The notes: generated from the letters alone by a model not told the origin. A stretch of DNA of 64,000 bases from Apostichopus japonicus (GCF_037975245.1 NC_092582.1:18998577-19062576); one strand, 5' to 3'; positions 1 through 14,300 are shown, numbered from the stretch's first letter. Made by a program: numbers and translations.

Positions 1-2235
1 GCAACAGATGAGGGGGGGGGGGGGGAGAGTTTGACTGTAGATGAGCGAGTTTTGTGGTCTTAATGGCACATCGGAAGTAATATTCATTACCTCTAATGCA
101 AAGGAACCTCTGATTTCTTTCGTATCTAAAACTGACTCGCGCAAATCTTTATCAGAGCGTGTCACATGAAATACTATTTGCACTGCCCCCCCTCATCCTA
201 CTGGCTATCGCATTAAGTGTGACATTTAAACGGAGGAGTTGAAACTTACGTGACGCATCCCAAGTTATTCTCTCGAGCTGCTACGTGCCTGTTAGATACG
301 ACAGAGAAAAAAACGACAAGAAAAGAAGAAGAAGAACAAGTTACTTATGAGACAAAGCAGAGTAATATTTCAAGCGAGATTTGAAAAGTGAATGATATCC
401 GAGGTCATTCAACCGTTCAAACTCGACCATGTGTGTCGAGGCTTGAAACGTTGAACAGAAACGTATGATGCTTTAGCTTAAGGCGGCCCTACACTATCTA
501 TGAATTTGTTGTAATCCTGCTTATTAAGCTTGATTCTTTCATTTGAATCAGTTGGCATTGTCCAGGATATCATATCTGCATGCACAAACATGCAGACACA
601 CAGACAGACACACGCATGTTTGTATTACATTCAGACCGAGGACCCCATTGTATTTTCCATTGTTCAAATCCACGTACCCCAACCTTAACAATACCCCATA
701 CAATAGAATTCTTCCGAGGACGTGGTGATTCTTTAGAAATCACAACCGAGGACCTGAAATTCTTTTGTTCAAGTCCTCGGTCAGAATACAAAACAAACGC
801 AACCATGCAGACACCGAGACAGACACAAACATGCAGACAGATACAAGCATGCAGACACACAGACAGACACAAACAAGCATGCAGACACAAACATGCAAGA
901 AAGCAGACAGACACAAACATGCAGACACAGACATGCAAGAAAGCAGACAGACACAAACTTGCATACAGACAGACACAACATGCAGACACTCAGAAACCTG
1001 CAGACACACGGACAGACACAAACACACAGACATGAGTTAGTTTTGCTTTGTTTTTCTGTTTTATTGTTGTTGGTATTTTTTTATTTTCAGGGTGAATCTT
1101 CAATTTTCCAACCACTCCCGATCCGAACCCACCGCCACCCCCAACCCATCCCCTGAGGCTACCTATAATAATTTTCTTTCATGATCACTATCCAGCCATC
1201 AAATTTACCCTTAACTTCACCCTGCATGTTGTTCTTGTTGCGGTGACACAAAATCACATACCAGTGACTTATGGTCTCCATCCAATCAAACATCAAATCG
1301 TTTCGCACGTTCTACTGATTATTTACAATACATTACCTGTTCTTCACGTGGAGAATAGATACTTGAAATGAACCTTGCAGAGGTGGGTGACAAATATGAA
1401 ATCCATACCATTGTAATTACCAAAGGTAAATCATTAACTTACTTGAAGATTGTGTGTCATTCTGAGTCACACAATCCAAAGAAATAACACAGCAAATTTA
1501 GTCAGTTTGAAATGTGCAAGTCAAAAAAGGAGGACTTTTTGCCATACAGCAGTTAATCATGGATTAATCTCATTTCTATGGCAATGTCTTGGTGGGGGTG
1601 GAGGAAAGGCATTCAGAACGATTCGTCATTTGGTCGTGTGGAATATTTCCGACTGCCGACGTTAACTGACGTCATATTAGGATGTTGATGCAATCACTTT
1701 CAATTCTGTGACATGAACGACAGGACTAATGGGTCAAGGCTTGTGCATAATTTACACAGAGCCTTGTGAGGACATATCAGTCACTACCCCAGGAGCTGCA
1801 TGCTGTTGCTTCAATATACCAAGATTAAGAGGAAATGCAGTGAGCACTGTGCAAAGGGAAAAAAAAAACAAAAAAAAAACGAGTGCCCAAGGTCGAGGTC
1901 AACGCTACCCAGAAGAATTGATACAGAGACTAGTTAACTACATTTATTTGTCATTTCTGATATCATGGTGTCTTTTAACCCTCATGCCCACAAAAAAAAA
2001 AAAAACCCAAAAATGTCACCAAGATCTTAATGTTACATGCATACTAACTGTATAATAAAGCTGTATACTGTATAGTAAAGCTGTAACTGTATAATAACTG
2101 TAAAGATAAAATCCCGAAACGGAAAACCCCCTATCACATACAATGCTGTTATGAGCATGCTGTGATCTTTTGTAGAGCGCTCTATCAAATACATAGTAGT
2201 AATAATAATGATAATCATAATGCGTGAAGACTTAC
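1..2235. other. Intronic or 3' region of EHMT without a recognised exon
   Basis: A G-run lies at 11-26, a CA-rich minisatellite at 579-1035, A-rich runs near 1860-1880 and 1991-2004, and short TGTATAATA/AAGCTGTA repeats at 2045-2105. I searched the minus strand for a continuation of ankyrin repeat 7 or a pre-SET exon and saw none. Confidence 0.5.
579..1035 (+). repeat. CA-rich minisatellite (ATGCAGACACACAGACAGAC-like units)
   Basis: Degenerate units built from CAGACA, ACACAAAC and CATGCAGACA occur at 579-616 and again, much longer, at 803-1035. The array is split by about 180 bases of unrelated sequence with inverted ends (see findings). Open frames over it on both strands are repeat translations and not genes. 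Confidence 0.85.
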
Positions 2236-2363
2236 AGAGGTGAGTCTCCGTGTATGTTGACCGTGTTCACAATGCTCTCTTGGAATGTATCGTGGTTCAT
2301 AATTTCCTCCATCACCTTCTGGCTACCAGAGTACGCTGCCCAGTGCAGTGCAATGTTCTGTTC
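2236..2363 (-). CDS. EHMT: EHMT exon 16, ankyrin repeat 6 and start of 7 (residues 1216-1257 plus 2 bases)
   Basis: This is a 128-bp exon with acceptor AATCCACAG and donor GTAAGT-like (GTAAG). It reads EQNIALHWAAYSGSQKVMEE, then IMNHDTFQESIVNTVNIHGD and SPL. Trp1223 matches cage residue Trp877 of GLP (38 residues after the first Trp in both) and Asp1255 matches Asp905. Between them this protein has 4 extra residues in the repeat-6 loop. The exon ends in phase 2. The following exon, expected to continue HIAAR-like, was not found on the minus strand in 1-2235, so the gene continues past the left edge. Confidence 0.94.
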
Positions 2364-5300
2364 CTGTGGATTTGAGTAGAAGGAGCAAGGTGGAACGATA
2401 CTTTATGAAAAGAGAACACACGTTTCTTGTTGTTGTCAGTACCGGTAATGAATTTCTGTCGATAACACTTGGCAAGGTAATACTATTGGATAGCACTGTT
2501 ACTATAATGCTGTAGGTTAGAACCGTTAAATAGCACACTCTTCATAACACTGTCAATGTTACACTACTGCTAGCACTCTAACAACAACGCTGTTGTTAAG
2601 AACCGTTTAATAGCACACTCTTCATAACACTGTATATGAAACACTACTGGCTAGCACTGTTACTGTAACGCTGTAGGTTAGAACCGTTAAATAGCACACT
2701 CTTCATAACACTGTCAATGTAACACTATTGGCTAGCTCTGTTACAACAATGCTGTTGTTTAGACCTGTTTCACAGCACACTCTTCATAACACTGTCAATG
2801 TAACACTATTGGCTAGCTCTGTTACAACAATGCTGTTGTTTAGACCTGTTTCACAGCACACTCTTCATAACACTGTCAATGTAACACTATTGGCTAGCTC
2901 TGTTACAAACAATGCTGTTGTTTAGACCTGTTTCACAGCACACTCTTTATAACACTGTCAATATAGCACTATTGGCTAGCTCTGTTACAACAATGCTGTT
3001 GTTTAGACCTGTTTCACAGCACACTCTTCATAACACTGTCAATGTAACACTATTGGCTAGCTCTGTTACAACAATGCTGTTGTTTAGACCTGTTTCACAG
3101 CACACTCTTCATAACACTGTCAATGTAACACTATTGGCTAGCTCTGTTACAACAATGCTGTTGTTTAGACCTGTTTCACAGCCCACTCTTCATAACACTG
3201 TCAATGTAACACTATTGGCTAGCTCTGTTACAACAATGCTGTTGTTTAGACCTGTTTCACAGCACACTCTTCATAACACTGTCAATGTAACACTATTGGC
3301 TAGCTCTGTTACAACAATGCTGTTGTTTAGACCTGTTTCACAGCACACTCTTCATAACACTGTCAATGTAACACTATTGGCTAGCTCTGTTACAACAATG
3401 CTGTTGTTTAGACCTGTTTCACAGCACACTCTTTATAACACTGTTAATATAGCACAGTTACAGCTCTGTTCATATAGTAGTAGTGTCTTCTCACCTTGTC
3501 TCTTAGGGTAGGGTCTGCTCCATAGCTTAGGAGAAAGGACACCATGTCATTGTTCTTGTTATCAGCAGCCCAGATGATGGGCGTCCATCCTCCGTTATCC
3601 TATAATTCCGAACGAGAAGCAAGGCAAAGAAATAGTAAAGGTTCCATTTGTTGGGTAATGATTCCTTGACTAATGAGATTTAACAACTTTAACAAACAAA
3701 TCAAATGTGGCAATATTAATGCAATTTGATGGACTGAATTCTATTTATATGAAATTGTTCACTGTCCATCAAACTTATGCCATAAATAACAAGATTCTAG
3801 GCTGAAATTATGACTGTCATATTCGAATAACCAATCATTGCATTTCATCTTATAAAACTCAACTGAACATTTAAGCTAAAAAACATGTTAATGTTGGAGA
3901 AGGATATGTAGCTCCCAGTTAAGTTTCATTTCTTGTCATCTTAGAGAAGCATTTCATTTATTTATTAATAGTGCTACATCTGCTTTTATCATCTTGAAGG
4001 CCTAGGCTCAGGGCAATCTATATGTAGCCTAGGCTCAGGGCAATCTTCATGTGGCCTAGGCTCAGAGCATTCTACATGTGGCCTAGGCTAAGGGCACACT
4101 TCATGTAGCCTAGGCTAAGAGCATTCTACATGTGGCCCTGGCTCAGGGCATTCTACATGTGGCCTAGGCTCAGGGCACTCTACATGTGGCCCTGGCTCAG
4201 GGCATTCTACATGTGGCCTAGGCTCAGGGCACTCTACATGTGGCCTAGGCTCAGGGCATTCTACATGTGGCCTAGGCTAAGGGCACACTTCATGTGGCCT
4301 AGGCTCAAAGCATTCTACAGGTGGCCTAGGCTCAGGGCATTCTACCTGTGGCCTAGGCTCAGGGCACTCTACATGTGGCCTAGGCTCAGGGCATTCTACA
4401 TGTGGCCTAGGCTCAGGGCATTCTACATGTGGCCTAGGCTCAGGGCATTCTACATGTGGCCTAGGCTAAGGCACACTTCATGTGGCCTAGGCTCAGAGCA
4501 TTCTACATGTGGCCTAGGCTCAGAGCATTCTACATGTGGCCTAGGCTCAGGGCATGCTACATGTGGCCTAGGCTAAGGGCACACTTCATGTGGCCTAGGC
4601 TCAGAGCATTCTACATGTGGCCTAGGCTCAGAGCATTCTACATGTGGCCTAGGCTCAGGGCACTCTACATGTGGCCTAGGATCAGGGCATTTTACATGTG
4701 GCCTGGGCTCAGGGCACTCTACATGTGGCCTGGGCTCAGAGCATTCTATATGGTGACCTTATGGAAAGTGAGTGTAATTTCGTGCAACAGATGATAGCCT
4801 CCACTTCAGGTGATACGCTGCAAGCCGAATGAAATAATTGGAAAACCCTAGACCACAGGTGAGCAATGTAAAACTTGTGCCCAGATATTCTGATGCTGAC
4901 GGGAAGATTGGAAAACCCTATGATTCTGGCGAGAAAAGCCTGAACAAGACAGATGGACATGTGCATGCACAACATTTATTTCCCATATCAAGCAATATCT
5001 CCCATTTTTTTGTCATTAGGGTAGGAACAATCTTAGGTGCCGAAGCCCGCAGATTGGAGACGAAATTTCACAGTGGCCCACAAGATAAGTTTTGTGTCCA
5101 CCTCTGCCTTAGTCAAACAAACCTTTTATATGAAAGTTTACTAACCTGGGCATCTATCTGTACTCTCTTTAATTTCAGCAGGTAGGTCAGTATCTCTCTG
5201 TTGCCCTTCATGGTTGCTATGTGAACCACTGCGGTACCATCGTCATCCTGGGGTCAAAATGTCACAAATCAGTGTTCAGAAAATCAACATATTATACCAC

Positions 5301-8300
5301 AAGATTACAACAACAACAATAACAACAAAATCAAATGACTAACTACAGAATGGTAAAAATATATAAAGTATTTTAATCAGACCCTGATACAGGAGATGGA
5401 ATCTTCTTTTTAGGCAATCGTGTCAAACAAAACATTTGCTTTTGACACAACGACCCCCCCCCCACCCCCAAAAAAAGAGGGAAAAAACAAAGCTCAAGCT
5501 CAGATTTCTTTCAAGCATCTGGGCTGTTGCCATGCAATAAATCTAACTGATTTTTACCTTGTGATCTGGTCTCGCACCATGACGGCAAAGGAACTTTACA
5601 CACTCAAACTGTTCCTTGTCTACAGCCAAATGCTGTAAACGAAAAAAAGGAGAGAAAAAACATTATCATCAGCTCCGACAAACTGGAGTTCGTTCGCTCA
5701 TTTTAAGTGACGTGATGTAAAATCACACCAGACAGACCTCTAATAGCAATGTATACAGCAGGTGAGCTACCAATCTATGATAAGTCTTTCATGCACAATG
5801 CAATTAACTTCTTTTACCAAAGGTGGAAAGAGAAAACAAAGAAATAGACACAATGTCCATTTAATTGGCCAGAGGCCACCTTTCAAGACCCATTAGGGCA
5901 TCATGAAACGCATATGCTACCCTCGATGAAAGTAAAAAAAAATATTATGAGTCTGGGAAGTTTAGGCTCCGGAGAATTCTCTGTGTGGAATCCAATCATG
6001 AAACGGATCACGTATGGGTACCAATGTGAAGATAGCTGCAAAGTCAGCTCTCTCTTTGATGTGAAAATTAAAGCATTATGTTGACCAACTCAAACAAAGT
6101 AACTTCATCTAACATGGATGAACACAGGGTGGGACAAAAATGGGAAAAGTAATAAAAAACAAAAAAAGTCCCACAAAAAGCACTGAAACTTTGATAACAT
6201 TTTTATAGCGCTAATATTCATGTGTCTGATTTCAAATCTATATGGGATCTATTTTGTACATCAAGACACTTTTATGAGAAAATGGTATCATCTTTGCTTT
6301 CAAAACTTGCTTTCCAATTGTACGGGAAAGTACAGCTTCACATAAATATCTGAGTCTTAGTCTGGCATTCAGGATTCTTTTCAGCATCTTTTCTGCGGCA
6401 TATCTCTCTCCAATCAGGGTGAAAAGGAAACAAAGGAAGGAATTCTGACGACATTTCTTGATGATTTGTTGGACGGCTATCGATATCATTTCTACAGGTG
6501 CCAGTTCATAACTAACAAGCAAACAATGAGTTGGGGGCTAATCTTACAATCACTTTGGTACCTTTTTGGAATGGACGGCACTCTAAAAGTTTCACAATAC
6601 ATATTGGATTTTTTTGCATTTCACTTCAGCGCGAGTTGGTCATCATATAAAACATCTCTTACTTGCACGTGCAATACTAGTTGAGTCTGTTTCGATGTCG
6701 ATGCAGCTTTAGACGTTTGCTCAACAAGTTTACCAAACCTAACCGCTATTACTAGATAAGCAGATTGCAAAAATTAATAGAGGGCACTGTCATATCGGTC
6801 CACCTCTCTCTAGTTGTGCGAAACTTGAGAAGTTACTGTCAAAGACTGCAGCTCACAATGGACGATGATACATACACGACACGTTTTCAAAAGTTCCAAG
6901 TCAAGTTAACTGTTTTACCAGCACCTTAATTTGTGCTTTCTGAAGCATTTTTTTCAGAACCGTGAGCTAGTCAGTCACCGAGAGCGTTGGTATGCAAGTT
7001 CATCGGGCATGTTCGCAGCTTGCGAGCACTTTCACGCGCTAGTGAGACATCCACCCAGATTTTTTAGGGCCAAGTGGAGGCTAATGAGAGAGAAACAACC
7101 TATTGATTGATTTTTAACACTTTGGTTCATTAGCATTTACCATGTGCATAAAGCAAATTGAATTTTGACTTCAATAGTTTCCACATTTACTCCATTTTTA
7201 TGAGATATTGAAACCAGACCAGAAGTCTATTATTTGTAGGGGGAGTTTCATATCTAACAGCAGCACAAATTTTATCAAACATCCGCTCAAAAAGTTGTTC
7301 CATATTTCATAGATAGTGGTGACATTTGACCCCTTCTTTAAAGCCCAGGCTACAACCTTTTGCCAAACAAACAAGCATGTCATTCCTCAAGATATAGAAA
7401 TTAACAGACTACGTGTAATTGAATTGATTCCACTGATTTTAAAAGTAGTAAAAGTTTTCCTTTAAACCTCACTACTCTGCGAGACGAGGTCCTTACCAGT
7501 GGAGTCCTGTGATCCTCGTCTTCAGCGTCTATATTAGCGCCGGCCTGGACTAACATGCAGACGATATCCAGGTGACCTTTGGCCGCGGCAGCATGGACAG
7601 GAGTCTCACGATTGTGAGAGGGAAAATGATAGTTAGGGTCAAATCCTTCTCCTGAGAAGGATAAAAAAAAAACAATCATGGCACTATTGCTTACTACAGA
7701 AAGAGACTTGTAGCTTAAAAAAAAAAAAAAGGGGCCAACCAAGCTTAGTGGGTCATTGCAATGTTTAATATAATTATATAATTTTATAAAATAATATTTA
7801 ATGTCACACTGTAGACAAGATGACAAATTTTACACCATTACATCACAACAGAAAGATATTTTTATAAAGAAAAAAAGTACTTCAGCAGGTGATCTCAAAA
7901 AGGCATAAGCCACAGCAAATATGAACGGTTCCTGCTGCTGGTAGCTTTAATGCCTAATAGTCTGCAGTTGAGGCACTGTTGATAACTAGAGCGTGACAAT
8001 GATGCTGCGCACTCATGCATTCTGAAGGGAATAGTCCTCCAGATATTGCAAGCTTGATCTATTCCTAACTCAAAGTCCCTGGCAAAGTCTCATTAACATC
8101 CAACCCGGCCATTCGTCGCACTTTTCACTTAAACGACGGCGTATGAAGGGAATTATTCGGTTGTGTTTGACTGGAGAAGGTCTCTCTTGATATATGAGAT
8201 CATGACTTCTTTGGACTGAAGTAGAATTTGAAAATTTGTATATCTTTTCTATCCTTTCTATTTTTTCCAGATTGGGGTAGTCCGGTGAAAGGTGGAAATG

Positions 8301-11300
8301 CATTTGATGAACCATATTTGTATACCCTACCTGTGTAAGTGTTATACAGTTCAAGTTATCCTATATAAATGTAATGTACTTGACAACTGGTTTAATAGCT
8401 TGTACCTCCAGGTTACTTACTCCCCCAATTGGCTTATTCTGCAAACTGCTTACCTAACATCTGTAAGACTTTCTCAATCTCTCCTAGGGAAGAAGCCATG
8501 TATAAATTCTTTGGTGCAAACCGTAACCGTCTAGGGCTGAGATGCAAGAAAGAGAGAACAAAAAAATTCCAGATAGGATAACATAGGTGGAATGGATGAG
8601 GTATGACACACTCCATAACCATTGGTCTTCCCCCCCCCAACATATTTTTGACTGAAAATATATTTTATATAAAATTGTTCAAGTTTAACACTTAGCATCA
8701 CTGTAGCTGGTAGCTCATGTTTCCATTTTCTCTTCTAAAAGCTGCATAGGAAAACCTAACAACAACAAAATCTACTGGGACATGTCCTTTCTAACACAAA
8801 GTGTCTCAGTGCAGGTAAATCTTGAATGTTTACAATAGTGATTTCCTTCTCAAGACCAAACTATTTTCAAATAGAAGCAACAATAGTTCAATAGTTCAAT
8901 TCAATAGTTTAATAGAAGCAACAATAGTTCAAAAGTTCACTATAGGATAAAAAAAACAACAGGTAAAGATAAATTAACAACTCAAAAGGACTTGAAACAA
9001 ACTCCTGAATGTATTTATGATTTCATAACGAAAGTACTTACTTCTCCGGATCCATGAACTTCATGGCCATTTCCAGCGATTCCCGGCTCGGACCTTGAGG
9101 TAGCATACCTAGAGAAAAGTATTTGTGATCAGAACATTTTTACAGATCTGTAGATCAAAACTATAACCACAGACTTTCCGAAAGAAGATTCTTTATCTTT
9201 GTTTTCTAAATAAAATCGGTATCAATGTCATAATAAAAAAACTGACAAATCTATCTCATTTATTGATCTATCAAAAGTAGCTCAACCCTTGGATATACAA
9301 AACTAAAAAACCTTACTCGACCTCTTCCATGAAGTCTCAAGAGTTAACCGGGGCATTCAATATTCTTCTTCCTGGACCTAACTTCTTAAAGATCATCAAG
9401 TTATTGGACGCAAAGTTTATCACGCTTAATAGTTGCTAGAAGCTTTCAAAAATGATTTTCCTGAAGGATCTGATTTTAAAAATTACCCCTAGAGATTGAT
9501 AATTATTAAAAATATCATAAATTTATGTATAATAAAGGAAGGGACCTTTAAATATCCCTAATGATTGAGAATTATTAATATATAATAAAAGTATATGGAA
9601 TAAAATAGAGACTGTTTAAATATCTCAACTGTGAGTAACTACTACTTCTAAAGTGGCAATGAAAGGCTTGTTGGACTTTGAGCATGGGTGACCATTTTCT
9701 GACTTTCTAGCATATTTGGAGGCAATAACAATGATCGTCAAACACTCGCATCCTATGTTAAACTCTCTACTTAATTAATAAAAACTGGGAGAAAAATAAT
9801 ACTCATAAAACCAATATATCCAAAATATATCTCCACAAGTATCCAAACGTTAGTTGCTTGTTAAGTAGGTACAAATGCTAGTAAATCTTTGCGACATTAA
9901 AATTGTATCTTCCAAGAAGTTATGTCTCCTGCAGGAATTTGACAACCCTCAGTGGATCTGGGACCTACCAGATGTAATCGTCTTCCCTGTCTTAAGTTGA
10001 AGTTGGAAGATACCCTCCTCTTGATGAGGAGGGGTTTCAGGCATCACAGGAGAGTCCCCCCGGCCTGGCAAGGTAGAACTTTTGCCCATCATCTTAGCTC
10101 TGACAATAAAATGAAAAAAAGAAAATTGAGTAAATTTATTAAAGATGCTCTTTTTACCATTTTTTTGGGCTGCCATTTTTGGCCATGAAAGAGTTTTGGT
10201 CATTAGTTAGCACTTTTTTCATCATGTCCAGTGATCAGTTGTTTTTTTCATGGAAACAATATCTCAATTGCTCACAATTTTTTTGAAATTAAGTCAACGT
10301 TTTTTTTCCATTCACAAATTCTCACAGCAAAATGCATACAAAATACTATTTATTATAGATAGAATACAATATAGAATATGCAAAAACAAATACACAGCTC
10401 ACAGAGTACCTAAAGTAACAAGAATGACGCAGAACGTGTCAGAATGATCTAAGAAATTCAAACGTACTTTGGCGTGTACACCGTCTTCTCTCGATGACTC
10501 TCCAGGGCTTCCCTGAGCTCCAGCCCTTTCAGCCCGGTCAGAGAGGAGAGGAAAGCCTTCGGTAGACGGATCCTCTCGTGACTCAGCAAGACGGATTCTG
10601 GAAGAATGTTTAGCTTTATCGGGTTAGGCAGATCTGGCAACGTGACTTCTTTCGCCAGCTTGGCGTCTTCTCCGCAGTGAGGGCAGTAGAGGGCTTGGTC
10701 GATCTCCCTGATGCATTCCTTGTGGAAGTAGTGTTCCAGTCCGTCTATTGTGCACACCATTGACAGACCCTGGTAAGAAAATATAAAAATAAATAAAAAT
10801 AAAATAACACTGTTAGCAAACTGCTTATCCACTAGAGAGCCTGTGTAGGAGAATGTGTAAAAGTAAGTTGGCCTGACGTTTCGATCCTAGCAGGATCTTC
10901 TTCAAAGGCTAAATGACAATTTTCTTCAAAGAAAAAATAGAATCACCAAAGCCATGGTTATGTACAGAAGATACATCAAGAACTCCTTGAAAAGTGCTCT
11001 ATAATTTAAAAGATTAAAAGATGAACCCTACACTGCACCTTTAAGCTGACCAATGGTAACATTGTAAGACTTTTAGTGAATCAGAAAAACGAAATTAATA
11101 ATTTGTATCCATATGACAAAATATAAATGAATACTTTTGGTTTTCGGAACAAACGTGGACAGCACCTTAACCAAATTGTCCGTTATTATCAGGAAATACA
11201 TTTAGAGAAAGGGGCTATTGAGGGGCGGGGAAGGGGATAGGATGATATGTGAAGTGACAAATTTTGGAAAGTCGAACAAAGTCACTATATACACGCTTTG

Positions 11301-14300
11301 TTGAAAGTTGGCTGTCCACTTTCGTGATATGGGAGACAAATCCAACCATTGTCTTTAGCTGACAAGACGGAGTTCTTTGTGATGGAACTCTTTAAACTCC
11401 CTTTGATTTTCTTTTTATATTTTCAAGGTAGAATGCTAACAGCATTGACAATGAAACCAAATGACATCATTAGGTCTTGTTATAAGAGCTTCAATACTTT
11501 AGATTCAGCATTGGTGAAAACTCATCTCAATTACAGAAAATAAACATTGTAATAAATAAAGGCAAAAATATCACAAATTGAAGCATGTGTGGTTCAATGA
11601 CATCATGTTTAAACTTGATCAAGTCTTCAGCCTTGTGTGTAACATTTGCGATATCTCTAAAATGGAATAAGATTCTTCTTAGCTGTTAGCGGAAGTAGTT
11701 CATGACATTTTTATCTCATGGACCAATGATGGAGGTTAAGGACCATTTTTGTGGACCATGGACCATTTTTGTGGACCATGGACCATTTTTATCTCATGGA
11801 CATTTTTATCACATGGACCAATGATGGAGGTTAAGGTTTGCTTCTCGTCTTTTCAAAAAAACAAGGCGACCATTTTGCTTACCGTAGAGCAGAAACATCC
11901 GCATCCAGGGCAGCAGTGGTGTTGCATCATCTTCTTCCTGTGAGAGAAAAGGCAACATCTTTACATGCATGCGGGAGATTGATCATCTATTCATCTTTAT
12001 CGATGTACATTATCAACGAGATATAACACAAGCAGGATAACTTTTCATAAAATGACTACAAGTGTCTTAAAGTGAGAAATTGGGTCCAAATAACATGCCA
12101 GGGTCTCTAGTATCTCTCTCTTGTTTGTTTATGTATTTTTTATAATCCATAATACTGAGGTATTTTATCTCATGTCTCTATCACCTGATAACAAAACTGA
12201 AGTAATTAATATTAATACAAACTACAACAAGCTCTCATTCTCTAGTAGACCATTTCATGTCCAACTAACAAAATAAAAATAGATTGAAGGAATCCTTTCC
12301 AGCAAAGAGATGTAATGTTCCATGCTCACCTGAGCTAAAGTTTTCCTATAAGATAACTTATGCACAGGTGGAACTTTCTTAATATTAAAACCCCCAAAAG
12401 GGAACTATAATAATTTCTTAATCTTGCAATTTTAGTAAAAAATATTCAAAAAGCAGCATTTGGGCAGAGACTGTAGACAAAAGAGTGAGCATTCTCTACC
12501 TGTGTCGAGAGCAGTAGCCGCGGAACGGGATTCGACTAGACGGTCTCATCACCTTCTGCTCGTCAACTTTACAGGAACAGGTGGCGACCTGATGAAGGAA
12601 TGTGAACGGTAAACTATTAGATTAATGTTGCCAGGTAGACACATAACATACAGGGACTTCATTTTATAGTATAGCCCTGCCTGTACAACACTAATGCTGA
12701 ATCAATTGAGACAACACTTGTTATACTATAGTAATTGAGGGTAGTCCAATTGTAAGAGACAGCAGAAATTGTCTGTGAATTATTATATGACATCGCATAT
12801 TATTACACAACATTCTCGTAATGAATGTATTGTCACCATTAAGACTACCAACAGATACAGGGGAATCCACTGTGTGTTTATGCATGTGTGTATATATATA
12901 TATCTATGTATGTACGTATAGATGCATGTATATATATGCATGTATGTATATATGTATTCACGTATATATATATATATGTATATATATATATGTATATAAA
13001 TATCCTATATATATGTATATTACATTGATGACATTATTGCTTTATTGATTTCATTATTATTATTACTATTATTATTATATTGTGTGATACAACTGAAAGC
13101 ATATACTGGTTGATGACAAAAGGCAAGAGTATTGGAGTTTTGTAACATTATATAGCAGTTTAGCAACTCTCTTCAATGGGTTTTTCTTTTACGGTTTAAC
13201 AGAAGAAACCTGTTGGGATTGTCCTAAACAGTCTCCCATCCAATATTTCAAGATAACAAACCAACCAAGCAGTGCCTACCTTCCCATTGACAATCTCCAA
13301 GGCTTCACATATGTTTGCAATCGCAGTGATTGGTTTATTCTGAACAAGCTTACAGCAACAAAGAGGAGGCTCTCTCTATGAATAAAGAAAACACAATGAA
13401 TAATTATTGTAACTTGTAGGAGGGACTGATAGACTGACCAGTACCAATTTAAAATTAACATAAAATATCTTCAAAATGATAAACAAACTGACTAAAATGA
13501 TACTTGCATGGCTCACAGAAGGAATTATTATGATCTATTTTTTTTTAAATTAAAAAATAATATACAGACGTGGTACATAAGCTGTTTTCGTCTGTATCTT
13601 CATTTTTTCAGAAGAATTAAAAAATAACCAACCTAAAACAATTAACCTATCTATAAACAATTAACCTAAGTAGTCACAGAATTTGGCAATGCTTTTTGGT
13701 GTCCCAAACACAGTGCCATTGGTACTTACTGAGATGGTCAAATGGTCATTTGGGGTTTTTCTTCAGTATTATTAATTCTAGTCTAGTAGAAGCCTGTAAG
13801 ATATCAGTGAAGCAATCTCTCATACTGACAACGAAAGTCGGCTCAAATCTAGTGCTGGTTCATATGGATTCATCTATTCCTGGATTATTATTAGTTATGG
13901 TTTTATTGTTCTTTAAACACAGTGTTAGAAATTAACAGGAAGACCTGTGTTTGTGCCCATTGAAACTTGGGCTATTGTACTCCACCTAATTTTCACTCAA
14001 ATGTGAAAAAAAGAAAAAAATTTGAATGATTCCGATGAAAATACCCCATAATTATGGTCTCCTTGAGAGGTCTTGGTCGGTGTAGGAGCTGAAGGGGGTA
14101 CCATTCGACCTGTGGAAGGAACAATGAAAGGTGAGTTATTCAACAAAGTCGTAATACCCAGGAATGTGATTTATAAGTTTCTTGGTGACAACTTGGAAAG
14201 GAATGGAATAAATGTTAATTGATATCGTTGGCGAAAATTGAGTGAATAAATGAATGGCGATGTTTTTGATTCAGAACTTGTTGCAAATGTTGTCAAACAA

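Noticed and set aside
570-1040. Cys-rich repetitive peptides over the CA-rich region
   Set aside because: Translation of a minisatellite in several frames on both strands, with no splice context.
1-2235. Continuation of ankyrin repeat 7 or a pre-SET exon
   Set aside because: I looked for an in-phase HIAAR-like continuation and Cys-rich pre-SET motifs on the minus strand and found none; the next exon is probably outside the window.
2728-3511. Plus-strand open frames of 65 and 199 codons with 27-residue repeats
   Set aside because: They arise from the 81-bp tandem array, since the period is a multiple of three. There is no signal peptide and no flanking exons.
2480-4752. CRISPR array
   Set aside because: Units are contiguous tandem repeats without unique spacers, in an animal intron.
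4130-4794. Repeat protein of MWPRLRAFY units
   Set aside because: It is translation of the 27-bp minisatellite in an EHMT intron; substitutions and indels do not respect a reading frame.
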